Positions 1-10,817 of a stretch of DNA of 64,000 nucleotides are shown here, in pieces (position 1 is the first letter of the stretch; every line of letters starts with the position of its first letter). The position numbers were made by a program, and so were the translations under genes. This DNA comes from Arachnopeziza araneosa (taxonomy: Eukaryota; Ascomycota; Leotiomycetes; Helotiales; Arachnopezizaceae): positions 62,001 to 126,000 of the forward strand of contig QYAI01000107.1 in NCBI GenBank assembly GCA_003988855.1. The letters run 5' to 3'. Under the pieces are notes generated by a model. That model was not told where the DNA came from and did no database searches. It saw only the letters and a program-made list of their open reading frames with translations.

Positions 1-381
1 GTCATATCCAACATAACTTCATCTAAAGCCTTCCCTACATCTCATCGCAACTATCGGTTTCATGGCGCCAGCTTGTGTTTGATCTTCCGTCCTACACCCC
101 ACAGCTTATTCTTCAAAGAGATGCGTGCTTCTCGCGGACGCTTTCAAGAATCAAAATCCCCTCCCTGGCTGGCCTCAAAACCCCACTCCTTTGACAAGGC
201 TGTGACAGCTGAAGACACCAACACGACATTGCCGAGGATGAGAAGATTGAATCACTCTTATCCTTCAGTTAATCAAGATTCAAAGTCGTTATTCACTCCT
301 GATTTCGCGCTCCGGTGACAGCTATTGAAAGGCCATAAAAGCCGATCGCAAACCCGAGGCTGTGAGACCTGCAACGCAAAC
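1..381. other. Upstream region of the first gene
   Basis: No gene is supported here. Short open frames exist on both strands but lack family features. The stretch probably holds the promoter and 5' leader of the gene starting at 382; no clear TATA box stands out. Confidence 0.3.
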
Positions 382-2607
382 ATGGCTAAACGCACCGCTG
401 CTGAGGCTGGCTTTGGTGGAGAGATTGATCTGGATAAAGAGTTTCGCTCTCCCAAGATCCAAAGATTGTATGATGCCGCCGCTCAGGCTGGAAATGGTGA
501 CGTGGTTGTCCGAGATCCTGCAAATCTCATGGACAATTGGCTTACGACCTCGCGAGCCTCGCGCGCCCAACGAGACTCTAAGGTTGAACCTGCCCGGAAA
601 TCCTGGAAAGCAAGACAGGCCCTGGAGTTTCCCGAATCCTTCAAGGTTCCAGGAAAGTGGCAATATTATCGAGATAAGACCCGACGATGGGTATCTCGAC
701 TTACTCAGAACAGCTTTGCCATCGAATCAAAAACGCGCAACATGTCACTTAACGAGGGCCCTAGTGGAATTTTTGTAGCTCAAGATGGAGATAAGGATAT
801 CTCATGGATTTATCGCGAATTCTGGCTTAGAGGTGCTAGGGCCAATTTCATAGCGACAATTTACAGGCAAGTGTTTCCCCTTCTGCTAACTACAGGACAA
901 GTTGAGCTAACGACTTGCAACAGTAAATTTCAAGTAGGAAACAGAATTCCCGAGGTAACCATCTGGAGGATTTTCAGGTGCTTGGTCGGCGAACTAGTAC
1001 CACAGGATCGAGTGTGGGATGATGCTCCCCCACACATCATCGCAGAGCCTAACACCATCTGGCAAATCGGAAAGTGTATCTTCCTGATACTCACGCGCGG
1101 GCGTTTCTGGGACGATGAATTTAACGTCCTCAACCCGGTTGATCGCGAGGAGAAGTTTGGATTCTATAAGCAGACTGTCCTTCAGAAAAAGTATAGCAAA
1201 CATCTTATGAAAGTTGTTCTCGAATGTCTCAAAGTCAATGAGAAGAGTAGACCAACCCAGGATGCGCTTTTGGATCAGATTCAATTAGTTTTGTCCATTT
1301 ATGATGGTACACGTATTAGGAGGGTTGAAGATGATCCTTCACAGCCATATCAAGGACATATCAAGGACATCCCGCATGGCCTCACTAAAGAAGAAGGCGC
1401 TGTATACGAAACCCTTCTCGCAGTTAGAGAAGAGCGTGCAGCATTCAACAGGACGGATACTACTCCTGTACAGAGAACCCCACATATAGTTACCATTACC
1501 GATCTTGCCAAAGATTACGACGATCTATTGGCTTTGATGATTTTGAAAGAACTCGACCGCCTCGGACTCGTCAAGATCGAAGGATTCGTTGCCAATCTCG
1601 TACCGACTCAGATACGAGCACTTTTCGGACGTGGTGCGTTGGATTCTCTAGGTAGAGATTCAAATCATATCGAAATGGGGGTTGGATTAAAGGGGGAGGC
1701 AGATCCAACCAAAGCAAATCCCCCAGTCATGGTTCATGAGTTTGGAGCAGCCGAACAACTCATGCCTAAGAACCATCCCCAGCTACCTGAAGGTCAATCG
1801 TTAATCAAGGCAAAATTTGAACATGCGGTACAGAGTGGCAACAAGATCACACTGCTACTCATTTCGAGCCTGATGGATATTGGAACATTTTTGGAGAATC
1901 ATGGGGATCTCTTGAAAGAAGGGCTTGCCGGTGTTGTTCTGCAAGGCGGTTATGCCCTTAAAAATGGCATCTTGACACCTGATGACGACGCTGTTAATAA
2001 CAAATTTGATCCGGATCATACAAAGTCGTTCCACGAATTTTTACAGAAAGAGAGCGTCAAATCTACAGTCTTCACCAAGGTTGCAACGTTTGCTACATAC
2101 ATCGACACCTCGCTCTTTCTGGAGCTAGAAAAAACTGAACACCCTCTTGGCGTTTATTTACAAGAGACGCAAATAGAGCAAGAAAAAGCTTTCTATGCTA
2201 GGTCATGCTCAGGAAACCCTTTCAGACCATTCATGACGCAGGAATGGTATATTGAAAACAAGACGGGCTTCTATACAGCTGGTCATGAGCCTGATGAAAA
2301 ATATCCAGAAGGAGATGATGTCCTACCCTATTTGGATAGGATCACGGCTTATGATGCTCTTGCAGCAGTTGGCTCTGCGGGCGAAGATGTTTTAGCGGCC
2401 TTACAAATTCTGAAGCCCATTATTAAACGGCCTGAGCAAAAGAATCCTCTGCATCATATCTTTGGAGTATTACCAGTTAAGTATGATGAAGCTAAAGGTG
2501 ACCTGGAAGCTCTTCCTGAAGATGTTAACATTTACGGAGAAAGGATGGCAGCAGCCATATGTGCCCTGATTAAAGGCTCTATCCTGTCCACGCAACAGGG
2601 CCTTTGA
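382..2607 (+). CDS. Nucleoside hydrolase-like protein with N-terminal kinase C-lobe remnant
   Basis: Single-exon frame of 741 residues from ATG 382; the frame opens a little earlier but with no ATG. Residues about 222-300 look like the end of a protein-kinase C-lobe: a helix resembling subdomain IX (NTIWQIGKCIFLIL) and a terminal arginine segment (VNEKSRPTQDALL). I see no VAIK, HRD or DFG motif, so kinase activity is unlikely. Residues about 367-725 match inosine-uridine nucleoside hydrolases: an aspartate cluster (TDLAKDYDDLLAL) where the family binds calcium, a later LLLISSLMDIGTFLENH segment, a GGY turn, and NNKFDPDHTK matching the family's N-x-DP-E segment. The family hydrolyses N-glycosidic bonds of nucleosides. 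The fusion is unusual. A candidate intron at 871-923 was rejected because it breaks the frame. Function is inferred; activity is uncertain because the Asp cluster is atypical. Confidence 0.7.
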   Translation: MAKRTAAEAGFGGEIDLDKEFRSPKIQRLYDAAAQAGNGDVVVRDPANLMDNWLTTSRASRAQRDSKVEPARKSWKARQALEFPESFKVPGKWQYYRDKTRRWVSRLTQNSFAIESKTRNMSLNEGPSGIFVAQDGDKDISWIYREFWLRGARANFIATIYRQVFPLLLTTGQVELTTCNSKFQVGNRIPEVTIWRIFRCLVGELVPQDRVWDDAPPHIIAEPNTIWQIGKCIFLILTRGRFWDDEFNVLNPVDREEKFGFYKQTVLQKKYSKHLMKVVLECLKVNEKSRPTQDALLDQIQLVLSIYDGTRIRRVEDDPSQPYQGHIKDIPHGLTKEEGAVYETLLAVREERAAFNRTDTTPVQRTPHIVTITDLAKDYDDLLALMILKELDRLGLVKIEGFVANLVPTQIRALFGRGALDSLGRDSNHIEMGVGLKGEADPTKANPPVMVHEFGAAEQLMPKNHPQLPEGQSLIKAKFEHAVQSGNKITLLLISSLMDIGTFLENHGDLLKEGLAGVVLQGGYALKNGILTPDDDAVNNKFDPDHTKSFHEFLQKESVKSTVFTKVATFATYIDTSLFLELEKTEHPLGVYLQETQIEQEKAFYARSCSGNPFRPFMTQEWYIENKTGFYTAGHEPDEKYPEGDDVLPYLDRITAYDALAAVGSAGEDVLAALQILKPIIKRPEQKNPLHHIFGVLPVKYDEAKGDLEALPEDVNIYGERMAAAICALIKGSILSTQQGL

Positions 2608-3022
2608 TCGAGCGACAAAATGGGCGATGATATGCATCGAGTAATACCCTTACTCTCTGCCGTGTGGATGGCGTTGGAGGATGTTTCGGTAGACTAGTAT
2701 TTCCTCTGACGCTTCCCATAAACTATTGTGAGGAGAGAAAAATAAATTCGTTGCTATTCATAATCTCATGGCTTTAATCCCGAGACACACCGTGAGCTCT
2801 CTCAATCCGTTAATCTCTGCAAGGTTCTCTCGTCAACTTCATATTTAGAAGGTACTCTCTGGTTCTTGTAAATGCGGGTCACGCCTTTCGAGCGCCCTTG
2901 TAGCGACATGTTGATCTTCGCCACTTCTCGACACCCGAAATCTATATAGGACTGCATTATCTTGAAAAGATCCTCATTTCAACTTCAACACTACAATTAT
3001 ACTCAACAATCAAAATATCGAA
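2608..3022 (+). promoter_or_regulatory. Intergenic region with TATA-like box upstream of the HAD gene
   Basis: This spacer between two same-strand genes has a TATATAG box at 2943-2949, about 75 bp before ATG 3023, followed by a CT- and CAA-rich leader typical of fungal promoters. Nothing else is recognised. Confidence 0.35.
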
Positions 3023-3927
3023 ATGGCTACCGCTCCTTTTGAACCCAAAACTTTTAAGCTCCTCTCTTTCGATATCTATGGCACATTAATTGTAAGGACC
3101 CAATGCGTGGTCTAACCGATATCAAGCCTGACCTGCGAGTTTTTGATCGTTATATTTAATACAAACGCTCTCCATATTTTAAGCTAACTCACTCCTAGGA
3201 CTGGGAAACAGGCATCTACGAAGCCCTCCTCCCACTCTTCAATAAACTCCCCTCCTCGCACCCCAACCACCCCTCAACGACGACGGCATCAGAAACCCGC
3301 AAATTTATCCTCTCAACCTACACCCAACTCGAGTTCGCCACCCAAACCGCCCATCCCTCCCTCCTCTACAGCGAGATCCTCTCCTCAGTGTACACCCAGA
3401 TCGGCGCCAACCTCTCCCTGCCCACGACCACCTCCGAAGCCGCAGAATTCGCATCCACCATCGGCACCTGGTCGCCCTTCCCAGACACCGTGGCCGCCAT
3501 GCAGTCGCTGGGCACGCACTACCTGCTCGTGGCGCTCTCCAACGTGGACCGCTCGTCCTTTGCGCGCACACTCGCCGGGCCGCTGCACGGCGTCAGGTTC
3601 GACGCCATCTACACGGCCCAGGACATCGGTAGCTACAAACCCGACCTGAAGAACTTTGAGTATCTGATTGCAAACGTGGATGAGCAGTTTGGCGTTAAGA
3701 AGGATGAGATCTGGAAGGTGGCCCAGAGCTTGTTGCATGATCATCGCCCCGTGAAGACGATTGGGTTGCGGCCTAGTGTTTGGATCGATAGGAAGGCCGC
3801 GGAGGGTGGTGAGGCGAGTATGGGTGGGAGGTTGAAGGAGGTTGAGAATGAGGTGACGCTGGCGGGGATTTTCCCTACGCTGGGGGAGTTTGCGGCGGCA
3901 GTGGATAAGGGATTTGCTGAGAGCTGA
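3023..3927 (+). CDS. Haloacid dehalogenase type II-like HAD hydrolase
   Basis: Exons 3023-3091 and 3199-3927 with a 107-nt intron (GTAAGG donor, GCTAACTC branch, CTAG acceptor) give 265 residues, normal for the family. HAD motif I is SFDIYGT with nucleophile Asp17; the intron falls just after it. Motif II is LSNVD, motif III lysine lies in GSYKPDLKNF, and the motif IV region is AQSLLHDHRPVKTIGL followed by WIDRK, as in fungal 2-haloacid dehalogenase-like proteins. The family cleaves carbon-halogen or phosphate ester bonds through an aspartyl intermediate; the substrate here is unknown. No signal peptide, so probably cytosolic. The second exon is rich in C-ending codons compared with its AT-rich flanks. 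Confidence 0.85.
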
Positions 3928-5012
3928 AGAGTCGACTTTGGTATGAGGAAGTTTAAAAGTAAAGGCTTTATTTTGTATCTTGATTTCAAAAAATCCTTTC
4001 CATTCTAGTATATTACAGTCCAAGCACCTTCATAAATCAATTAGGTCTGGGTAATTGGGGGGGGGAGGTGTTTCATTTTATTTACACTTGGTCTCTGCAA
4101 TTTCCAGTCGATTTTCTTGGAATCAAATTATCTACCAGCATTGAGTTTCATCTTCTAACATTACATAAGTTAGTGTGGAAAGCACCATATTCTGTAAGCA
4201 TCATGTCTTGACTGACTGTCCATCGCAATCTTAAATGCGCTGTGAAAGATTGGAGACAAAGCTGTTCTGCTCACAATCAGGTATTCTTAGCGGGATTAGT
4301 TAATAAGCGATGTTTTTTAAATTCAACTTTATGGATATCTGATGTGATGCTATATACAATCATCGTTACACCCCGAAGAGGACTCATTAGGCCTCTTCTT
4401 TCCTTATGTATGACAAGTCCATTCCAACATCTGTTGCGCTAGCCCCCAGTTCTCTTCATTACATGGAATGAGCTGAAGAGCCTCCAGGTTTCTTCAGTTC
4501 TTAAGTTATGTCTACTTCGTTGGAGTCGATTTCTTCCTTCGGCTCTGTGTAGGCTTTGTTGTCTTTGGCTTCCGTCGCTTGGAATGATTGTCACTGTCAA
4601 GAGAGGATAATAAGGCGACGGAGGGAAAAGGCTAGGACGAGGTATATAACCTAAAATTCTATGGCCAGAATGATTTCGAATTGAGGATAACCAGCTGGCA
4701 GAGGGAGAACAGTATAACGAGGTAGAAAACTTTGAACTCCAGGATTAGGATTGGGATCAAGATGAGGAGAGAGGGAGGAGATATAATTTGAGGCTGAGGA
4801 AGAGTAATACATCGAGATGAGGGGGAACAAGGTTGATATTCGGGAGAAGGAATAGTATCGGCTTGTTGTTCCGTACATACTGGAGCACTCCGCTTCGTAG
4901 CACCATCCACATTTGTAGGTTGCGAAATAGTTTCCGTTGTATCAGTATTTCGCCCTTTGAATTGCGATTGGCTCTCTAGATCGTGTGAAGTTAAGCCAGA
5001 AAGATGCTTATA
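3928..5012. other. Intergenic region with low-complexity open frames
   Basis: No convincing gene. A G-run lies near 4059-4066. On the minus strand 4651-4910 has overlapping short frames rich in Ser, Pro and Tyr that may be the decayed distal end of the broken gene at 5013-5712, but no domain is visible. Confidence 0.3.
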
Positions 5013-5712
5013 TTATTTTTTTCTCTCATCGCTAGTAGCTTTTAAGTTTTCCTGGGTTGGGTGGGTGTACTGATCTACTCCAGATTCTGATCCTCTTCTC
5101 TCTTTTTTGGGATCTGGTTTTTGCCTTTGCACGGAGGCGTCGTTATTTTCTGATATCCCTGTCCCTGCCCCTGTCTCTTCGTCTTCTTCGTCTTCATCTG
5201 CCTCCGTATCCTCGGACTCATCGTCTTCAGTGCTGTCTTCTGCGTTGTCGATCAACCCTTCATTTAAAGGGCTTTCATGTAGCCCTGGCTTTTTAAAGGT
5301 ATTTTTTGGTATGTCGCCTTTCATTCCCTTTTTTGAAAATTCATCCTCCTTTTCTAGCTTCTCATTTCTTGCGTTATCGTTCGATTCCTGACGCTCATCA
5401 AGTCTCTCTGTTTCAAGGGTCTTTTCTTTGGCGGTTTCGACTGGGATTTAAATCAATGTGCTATTCTCTAACCCTCTTTCCACATTGGAATCTTCGTGTT
5501 CATCCTCATCAAAAACTTCCCTTTCTCCTAATTCAGTAACATATCCCTTGATGAGAGCCTTCTTGTTGGTAATAGCATGGGACCTTATGGAGGCCTGCGA
5601 CTTCTTGGGTAAGTCGGTCATGATCTCCACAGGCTGCTCCAGCTCCTTGGTAGGTATCCCAAGCAAGCTTGACAACAGTCAGTATGTCGGTAGGTGAAAA
5701 TCCAAAGCTCAT
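5013..5712 (-). pseudogene. Decayed gene with MSFGFS-type fungal N-terminus and acidic tail
   Basis: ATG 5712 opens with MSFGFSPTDILTVVKLAWD, the start of a widespread fungal N-terminal domain found on ankyrin, NLR-like and proline-rich proteins. After about 45 residues the family pattern (EVAGLH...) is lost. The neighbouring minus-strand frame continues from 5675 to 5013, interrupted by one TAA near 5448, and ends in an acidic Asp/Glu-rich, Lys-rich segment encoded partly by a TCT/CGT-rich tract at 5155-5240. Either a frameshift and a stop have broken the gene, or introns I cannot define join the pieces. The N-terminal match is seen directly; the rest is inference. Confidence 0.4.
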
Positions 5713-5946
5713 GTCGTGCCGAGTAGGTGGGGAAGCCTGACGGCTCAAGGCTGTGCAAATGGGGCTGCTTTCCAAGCTCTAGGAACTTTGATTCTGAATA
5801 TCAACTATCCAATCTTTGGGATTTGGCCAATATGGATCGAGATAAAGTGTACTGGACGGTAATCGTGATAGCGTTAAGAAAATGTGCTCGGCTCTAGTGC
5901 AGCCTTGAAGGGCTCAGTGGGGCTGGTTACAAGGAATGTTCAAATG

Positions 5947-6420
5947 TCAGCCATTCAAAAGTAGTTGTGAGAAAGTCTCACAGAAAGCCTTGCAAGTTGC
6001 CTTGAGCCAATTGGCCGTCATCAGCGGAAGCCCTTCCACTGAAGCAGGCTGTGCTATTTGTCGCTGGATCACGAGGGAGATAACCAAGGCGGCTTGCAAA
6101 AATAAAATTCGCGGATAGCAATCATCGAAAGCAAGGAAATACCGTTGGAATTCGGCATTTTGAAGATGCAAGAAATAGTTGAGGAGTGTCCGCTGTAATA
6201 AGTCGGGGAAATCGTTGGGTGGTGTAGCGAACCCTGAAGCTTGTCGAGATATAGGCTGTAAATGCGATGAGTCACTAAAGCTGAGCCGTGCCTGATCGCA
6301 CAGCGGCTGAAGACAAGAGATCATGACTGATTGTAGCGTACAGTCTCTCGAGAATGGGCGTGTTTCCTGACTCCTTAACTGCAAATAAATATGCGTTGAA
6401 CAATTGAGAAGAGCGAGCAT
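5947..6420 (-). CDS. Hypothetical protein, 157 residues
   Basis: An ATG-initiated frame of 157 residues, divergent from the HET gene starting at 6538. I do not recognise it. It is leucine-rich with a moderately hydrophobic stretch (ILFLQAALVISLVI) near residues 104-117, and has no signal peptide or cysteine pattern. It could be the last exon of a larger gene or a chance frame; the length and ordinary composition slightly favour a real coding remnant. Confidence 0.3.
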   Translation of the reverse strand: MLALLNCSTHIYLQLRSQETRPFSRDCTLQSVMISCLQPLCDQARLSFSDSSHLQPISRQASGFATPPNDFPDLLQRTLLNYFLHLQNAEFQRYFLAFDDCYPRILFLQAALVISLVIQRQIAQPASVEGLPLMTANWLKATCKAFCETFSQLLLNG

Positions 6421-6537
6421 TGACAGAGTACGATGGGATAAGGTTTCCGGGGCCTAAACAGGGGGAGCAAATCGCTTAACAACCCTGAAAGTTGTCGGCG
6501 CCCCAATTCTGCTCCCTATCTTCTCCACGAATCCATC

Positions 6538-8664
6538 ATGGAATCATTCTTCTTTAAGAAATTAGCCCCACGTTCGATAAGGCTTCTCAGATTGGCACTT
6601 GATACAGAGCCTGGTCTTCTCTCATTTTCACTTCACGTCGTTTCCCTCGATGAGAATGTTGAATATGCCGCATTATCTTATACCTGGGGTGACGCTACCA
6701 ACCCCACTGATGCGGAGCAACTTCAAGAAGATATCCAAGACCCTCCAGTCCTCCTACGAATAGACAGCAAATTTGAATTAACCTCAAATCTGCAAGATGC
6801 ACTCATTTATCTCTTCTTGTCTGGCTACAGTGAGCAATTCCTCTGGGTAGATGCCATCTGCATTGACCAGGCGGACCTGGAAGAAAAGCGTAGCCAGGTC
6901 TCTTTGATGGGAGAAATTTACTCCAAAGCCAACAGAGTAATTGCGTGGCTAGGCAAAGACACCACCGACTGGGCAAATTACGTGTGGCTGCATGACCAGT
7001 TCTTGGCTATTATCGAACCCTACCTTGATAAGGATGGGTTCCAAGAGCTCATGCAGCGAGAACCTAATATTCCGACCTTTTTGACTAAGCAGGGTGTAAA
7101 TCCACCAGGCGAGAGCTGGGAACTCTGCTGGAGGAGATATTTTAGATTTGTTCGGCGCAGAAGATGGTTCACTAGAGCCTGGATTGTACAGGAAGTTGCA
7201 CTGTCAAGGGATATTGATTTCCAGTGCGGGTTATACTCAATGAACTGGCATCTCCAAGAAAAATTCATGTCCTTGTTAGAACAACTGAACTGGACATCTC
7301 GAGTAGCTAGTGAAGAGTTTCAGTTTGGTCGCAATGGGAATGAGATGAGGAATATGATTCTTCGCCTTCGGGCTGTTAGGGTATTCTCAACACACCGCCA
7401 AGAAGTTACGAAGCAGAGCTTTAGAACTGGTACTGAGATCATCTCTCTTTCTACAGAGGCTCATCCGATACCTTTACAATGGTATTCCGATTTCCAAAGC
7501 CTACTTTATCACACTCGCTCCTCACAAGCTACGGATGCTCGTGACAAAATCTATGCAAACCTTGGGATCGCATCTCAAGCTCTCCCATTACATGCTACTC
7601 TACCTAAACAACTTCGGCCTAATTACTCCAGCAGCAGGACAGCGGAGTCAACATACACCTCAGCCGCGAAACTACTCTTAGTTCGTATCCCTCGTCTAAC
7701 GACCCTCTCGTACATTGAAGATAAGAGTAGTCGACATTTCATTGATCTCCCTTCGTGGGTCCCCGATTACAGTATAGCTTCGACGCCGGTACCTCTCATT
7801 TCTCTACGTACTTTCAACTGTTGGCCATCCAGAGCGGACATTTCATCTAGTATCAGGTTTTCTGGCTCCAAACTGCAAGTTCCAGGGGTACGTTTAGATA
7901 AAGTAAAGATGCTATGCACGTCAATGTGGGAAGCAAAAAACCCGAATGAAATCCTGTCTTTGTTTACTCTTCTCGAAAAACTTGACCCGATCTATGCCAT
8001 CACTGGACAGAGCGGATCAGAGGCTCTCTGGCGAACGATGATAGCTAACACGATGAATTCCAAGATTGCTCCGTTGGAAGTCGGAGAGCACTTCAAAGAA
8101 TGGGCACAAGCGAAAATTACCAAGTTGTTGATACTCGGCGATCCTACGATTATGACTACACAAAATCGTCAAGTACTAGCTGTTAGGACAAAGAAATGGG
8201 AAAAAGTTCAAAATTCCCTTGCAATACTGGATGAGTTGGATCTCATTGATTTACCCGCTAGAGAAGTCCTACGGGAAGGAGACTTTTTCAATGGTTGGAT
8301 TTGTAGAGCCATGTCTTATCAAACTCCTGAACGTGACTCAAAGCAGGGAGAGGAAAGTAGTCTTGCAGAAATGCTCAGAGTTATGGATCGAGAACAAAAT
8401 ACATTTGGTACCCTACTCGGCGAGGCATCATCGTTTAGAAGAATCTATAGTACTGAGAAAGGGTACTTGGGACTTGGCCCCGAGAGTATGGAGGTTGGAG
8501 ATGAAGTATGGATGCTAGAAAATGCATGCGTTCCTTTTGTGTTGAGAAAGAAAGAAGGACAAGATGGCATGGTGTTGATGGGAGAAAGTTACTTGCATGG
8601 TTTTATGCAAGGGGAGAAGTTTGAAGAGTTTAGAGACGAAATTGTGGATGTCACGCTTATTTGA
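6538..8664 (+). CDS. HET-domain protein (heterokaryon incompatibility)
   Basis: Intact single-exon frame of 708 residues from ATG 6538. The HET domain (PF06985) spans about residues 43-225 with its three hallmark blocks: YAALSYTWGD at 43-52, LWVDAICIDQ at 102-111 followed by EKRSQVSLMGEIY, and RRRRWFTRAWIVQEV near 206-220. The C-terminal part carries the common fungal HET tail (GDEVWMLENACVPFVLRK ... YLHGFM). HET domains trigger growth arrest and cell death in vegetative incompatibility and are distant relatives of TIR domains. Its length and tail match the second intact HET protein at 54392-56570, so the two are paralogues. The partner that would activate it is not evident. Confidence 0.92.
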   Translation: MESFFFKKLAPRSIRLLRLALDTEPGLLSFSLHVVSLDENVEYAALSYTWGDATNPTDAEQLQEDIQDPPVLLRIDSKFELTSNLQDALIYLFLSGYSEQFLWVDAICIDQADLEEKRSQVSLMGEIYSKANRVIAWLGKDTTDWANYVWLHDQFLAIIEPYLDKDGFQELMQREPNIPTFLTKQGVNPPGESWELCWRRYFRFVRRRRWFTRAWIVQEVALSRDIDFQCGLYSMNWHLQEKFMSLLEQLNWTSRVASEEFQFGRNGNEMRNMILRLRAVRVFSTHRQEVTKQSFRTGTEIISLSTEAHPIPLQWYSDFQSLLYHTRSSQATDARDKIYANLGIASQALPLHATLPKQLRPNYSSSRTAESTYTSAAKLLLVRIPRLTTLSYIEDKSSRHFIDLPSWVPDYSIASTPVPLISLRTFNCWPSRADISSSIRFSGSKLQVPGVRLDKVKMLCTSMWEAKNPNEILSLFTLLEKLDPIYAITGQSGSEALWRTMIANTMNSKIAPLEVGEHFKEWAQAKITKLLILGDPTIMTTQNRQVLAVRTKKWEKVQNSLAILDELDLIDLPAREVLREGDFFNGWICRAMSYQTPERDSKQGEESSLAEMLRVMDREQNTFGTLLGEASSFRRIYSTEKGYLGLGPESMEVGDEVWMLENACVPFVLRKKEGQDGMVLMGESYLHGFMQGEKFEEFRDEIVDVTLI

Positions 8665-9928
8665 GCTGCTTTAATTTCAGATATTTGAATCCGAGGCATA
8701 TGAAAAATCGTTGAGGCAGGATCCGGTATTAGACCACTGCACCAAAATTCTCAACTCCACCTCAGTTCGATATATCTCATATCACTTCCACCACTACAGC
8801 TAGTATCTTCATCGAAATTATTGAGCTCGAGAACATCAAGCGACCTAAGATTGATAGATAGCTAGAATAAGACGGTATATATTGCGAGTGACATTATAGT
8901 AACCTGGTCGTGGGAATTTTGGAATTTTTGAACCGGAAAATTATGCTCTTCGTGTTAAACTTATCGTTCTTCAATGATCAACCTGCATGCATAAAATATC
9001 CCTAGCACCGTTGTTGTTTCTACCAACTACGTCAATCCACTACTTTAAAAAGCTTTTAAAGCCTTCCTCTGGAGTCTTCTTATAAGTGCGTCAACTCCGT
9101 TTAATAGAAGCTTTAATTCAGCGAAGAAATTCTCAATTGAGTCAAGTTCAGGTGATTACAGCATCAGATACGCTCATTTTACACTAGCATTACAACACGT
9201 CTGCTCGATTCGCTCTTTGTAATAGGGTGCGGGTTTGCTTTAGTCGATTTCCGAAGGAAATACACGTGGACTAAGACGCTCCAAAGAGAGGTCCTCCTCT
9301 CTGATTGTACACAGCATACACTCTAGACATGGTTATATATAAATGCGCGTCGACACACTGATTATCTTCCTCAATACAAACATTCGATACATCTTTTGCA
9401 TGCTCTTGCTCGGAACGAAGCTATAAACTCTCGCAAAATACCTCAAGTTACTCTTTTCTTCTCCGGCGGCGTTGGCCATTGGCCAACATCAGTACACGAA
9501 AAAACGCTGATGGACTGAAGATACGAGTGATCTTGTTGTCTTGCAGAATTACGTGTTTATGTCTGGCGCGTGCTCCCTCTTACACTGCTGATGTCAGAAT
9601 CGAGCAATTTGAATCGAAGTCACGCTAGGGGAGACTGGGAGATTGTTCCATCCGTCTAAATCCATTCCGTTTGTTATGCCTGGATTCATCTATGAAAATA
9701 TAATAGTACGAGCAGAAGTCCGAATCCCATGAGTGATAGATATACAAGTCTCGCAGATTAGCATTTCTTCCCTATACTATATGGCGAATTATTTTTGGTC
9801 CAATTTGCATGACACAGTGAGCATCCGGCAACCAAGCGGTGCATTGTTCTCAGTCTTGTTGAATTTTAAAAGATGTTACTATTCAATTAACAAATATATC
9901 GATCGGCTTCAATGATGATATCACATGC
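8665..9928. other. Gene-poor spacer containing a transposase relic
   Basis: No gene is supported over 1.2 kb apart from the transposase fragment at about 9060-9290, annotated separately. The remainder is AT-rich and has no repeat or RNA gene I can identify. Confidence 0.4.
9060..9290 (-). mobile_element. Relic of a Tc1/IS630-type transposase
   Basis: Minus-strand translation around 9070-9170 reads SPELDSIENFFAELK, an eroded version of the SPDLNPIENFF-x-LK block that holds the last catalytic Glu of Tc1/mariner DDE transposases. The codon just before it is a stop, and no open frame of useful length remains. It differs from the transposase at 43542-44594, so it comes from a different element. 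No terminal repeats were found. Confidence 0.55.
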
Positions 9929-10817
9929 TCACTTTCCTCCAAAGCTGATTCCACTCACTCCACCGTTGATGTTCCCAACTTGAAAACCCGAGTTCTGAGC
10001 ACCAAATGTCACCGTAATCGAACTGCTCTGGTTTCCTGCGGCTTTCGCAACAGCGTCGTGCCGCGATTTGGACATAAGCTCATGGAGTAGCTTCTGCAAC
10101 GCTTTCAAGCCGTTGGATTCTTCTTCGAGTTGTCGCAATGCCTCAATTTTGCCTTCGGCCGGTGTAGCCCCCTCATCATCATCGTCGCTAAGGTTTATCT
10201 CTTTTACTTTGTTCTCCAACACTATTAGCTGCTTATCCGCCGTAGTAATAGCACCTTTGACCTCATCCTGCTTTGTGAATATCGTCTTCTTTATCTCCTC
10301 CGTGATTTGGGTATTATGAACAGAGCTGTACCTGTAGGAAGATTAGTCCATCCCCTACAATGCATAGGCCGATTAGAGCTACCTACAGAGTTGTAACGCT
10401 AACTATAAGGTTAATGGCGAGCTTACAACTTTGAAGCTGCTCCGACATGGCTTTAACTTGGTATTTTTTGAAGAATCCCACGTTTGCTCGGTCTAGCCAT
10501 GCTAACTTTCCATCTTCTGAGTGTCTAGTCCACTTCTGCAGATCGGCCCTGAAAATGTTACATGCTTGCGTGCTGCTCCTAATCGTTGTCTCTGCCTGCC
10601 CGGCTACTCCTGCGCCAAGTAAGCCCCATTCCCTACCCTCTATACCTTGGAGTAATCTTAGTGCTGTTTCGACAGAATGGACGTCTTCCACTAAGCGCTT
10701 GACGGTTTTAGGTGCGTCTTTGAGCTGTTGCAGACCTTCTAGAAGTAGGCGCATGCCGTACAAGGCTGGTCCAACAACGTCCACGACACCAGCGGTAATG
10801 CTAAGAGGATCAGCCAT
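9929..10817 (-). CDS. HELLP-like cell-death effector with C-terminal PP amyloid motif
   Basis: Two exons, 10817-10387 and 10331-9929, with a 55-nt intron, give 277 residues from ATG 10817 (MADPLSITAG). Residues about 1-200 match the HeLo-like domain of fungal HELLP proteins, including the DLQKWTRHSEDGKL and ANVGFFKK segments; this domain is related to HeLo/MLKL four-helix executioners and acts at membranes. A charged region (EINLSDDDDEG) and a coiled-coil follow. The last 21 residues (257-277) begin NSGFQVGNINGG, a PP motif with the Q-x-G core shared with RHIM amyloids. The divergent neighbour at 11005 carries the partner motif NSGFQAGTINGP. In the known Chaetomium globosum system an NLR (PNT1) templates the amyloid and activates HELLP to cause death. 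The role here is inferred from that match. Confidence 0.85.

Noticed and set aside
871..923. Intron-like segment (GT ... GCTAAC ... CAG) inside the first gene
   Set aside because: Its 53-nt length shifts the frame and brings a TAA at once, while the unspliced frame is open throughout.
8700..8745. tRNA-like stretch on the minus strand (GGTGCAGTGGTCTAATACC)
   Set aside because: Resembles a D-arm and anticodon region, but I found no T-arm or acceptor pairing, so no tRNA is called.
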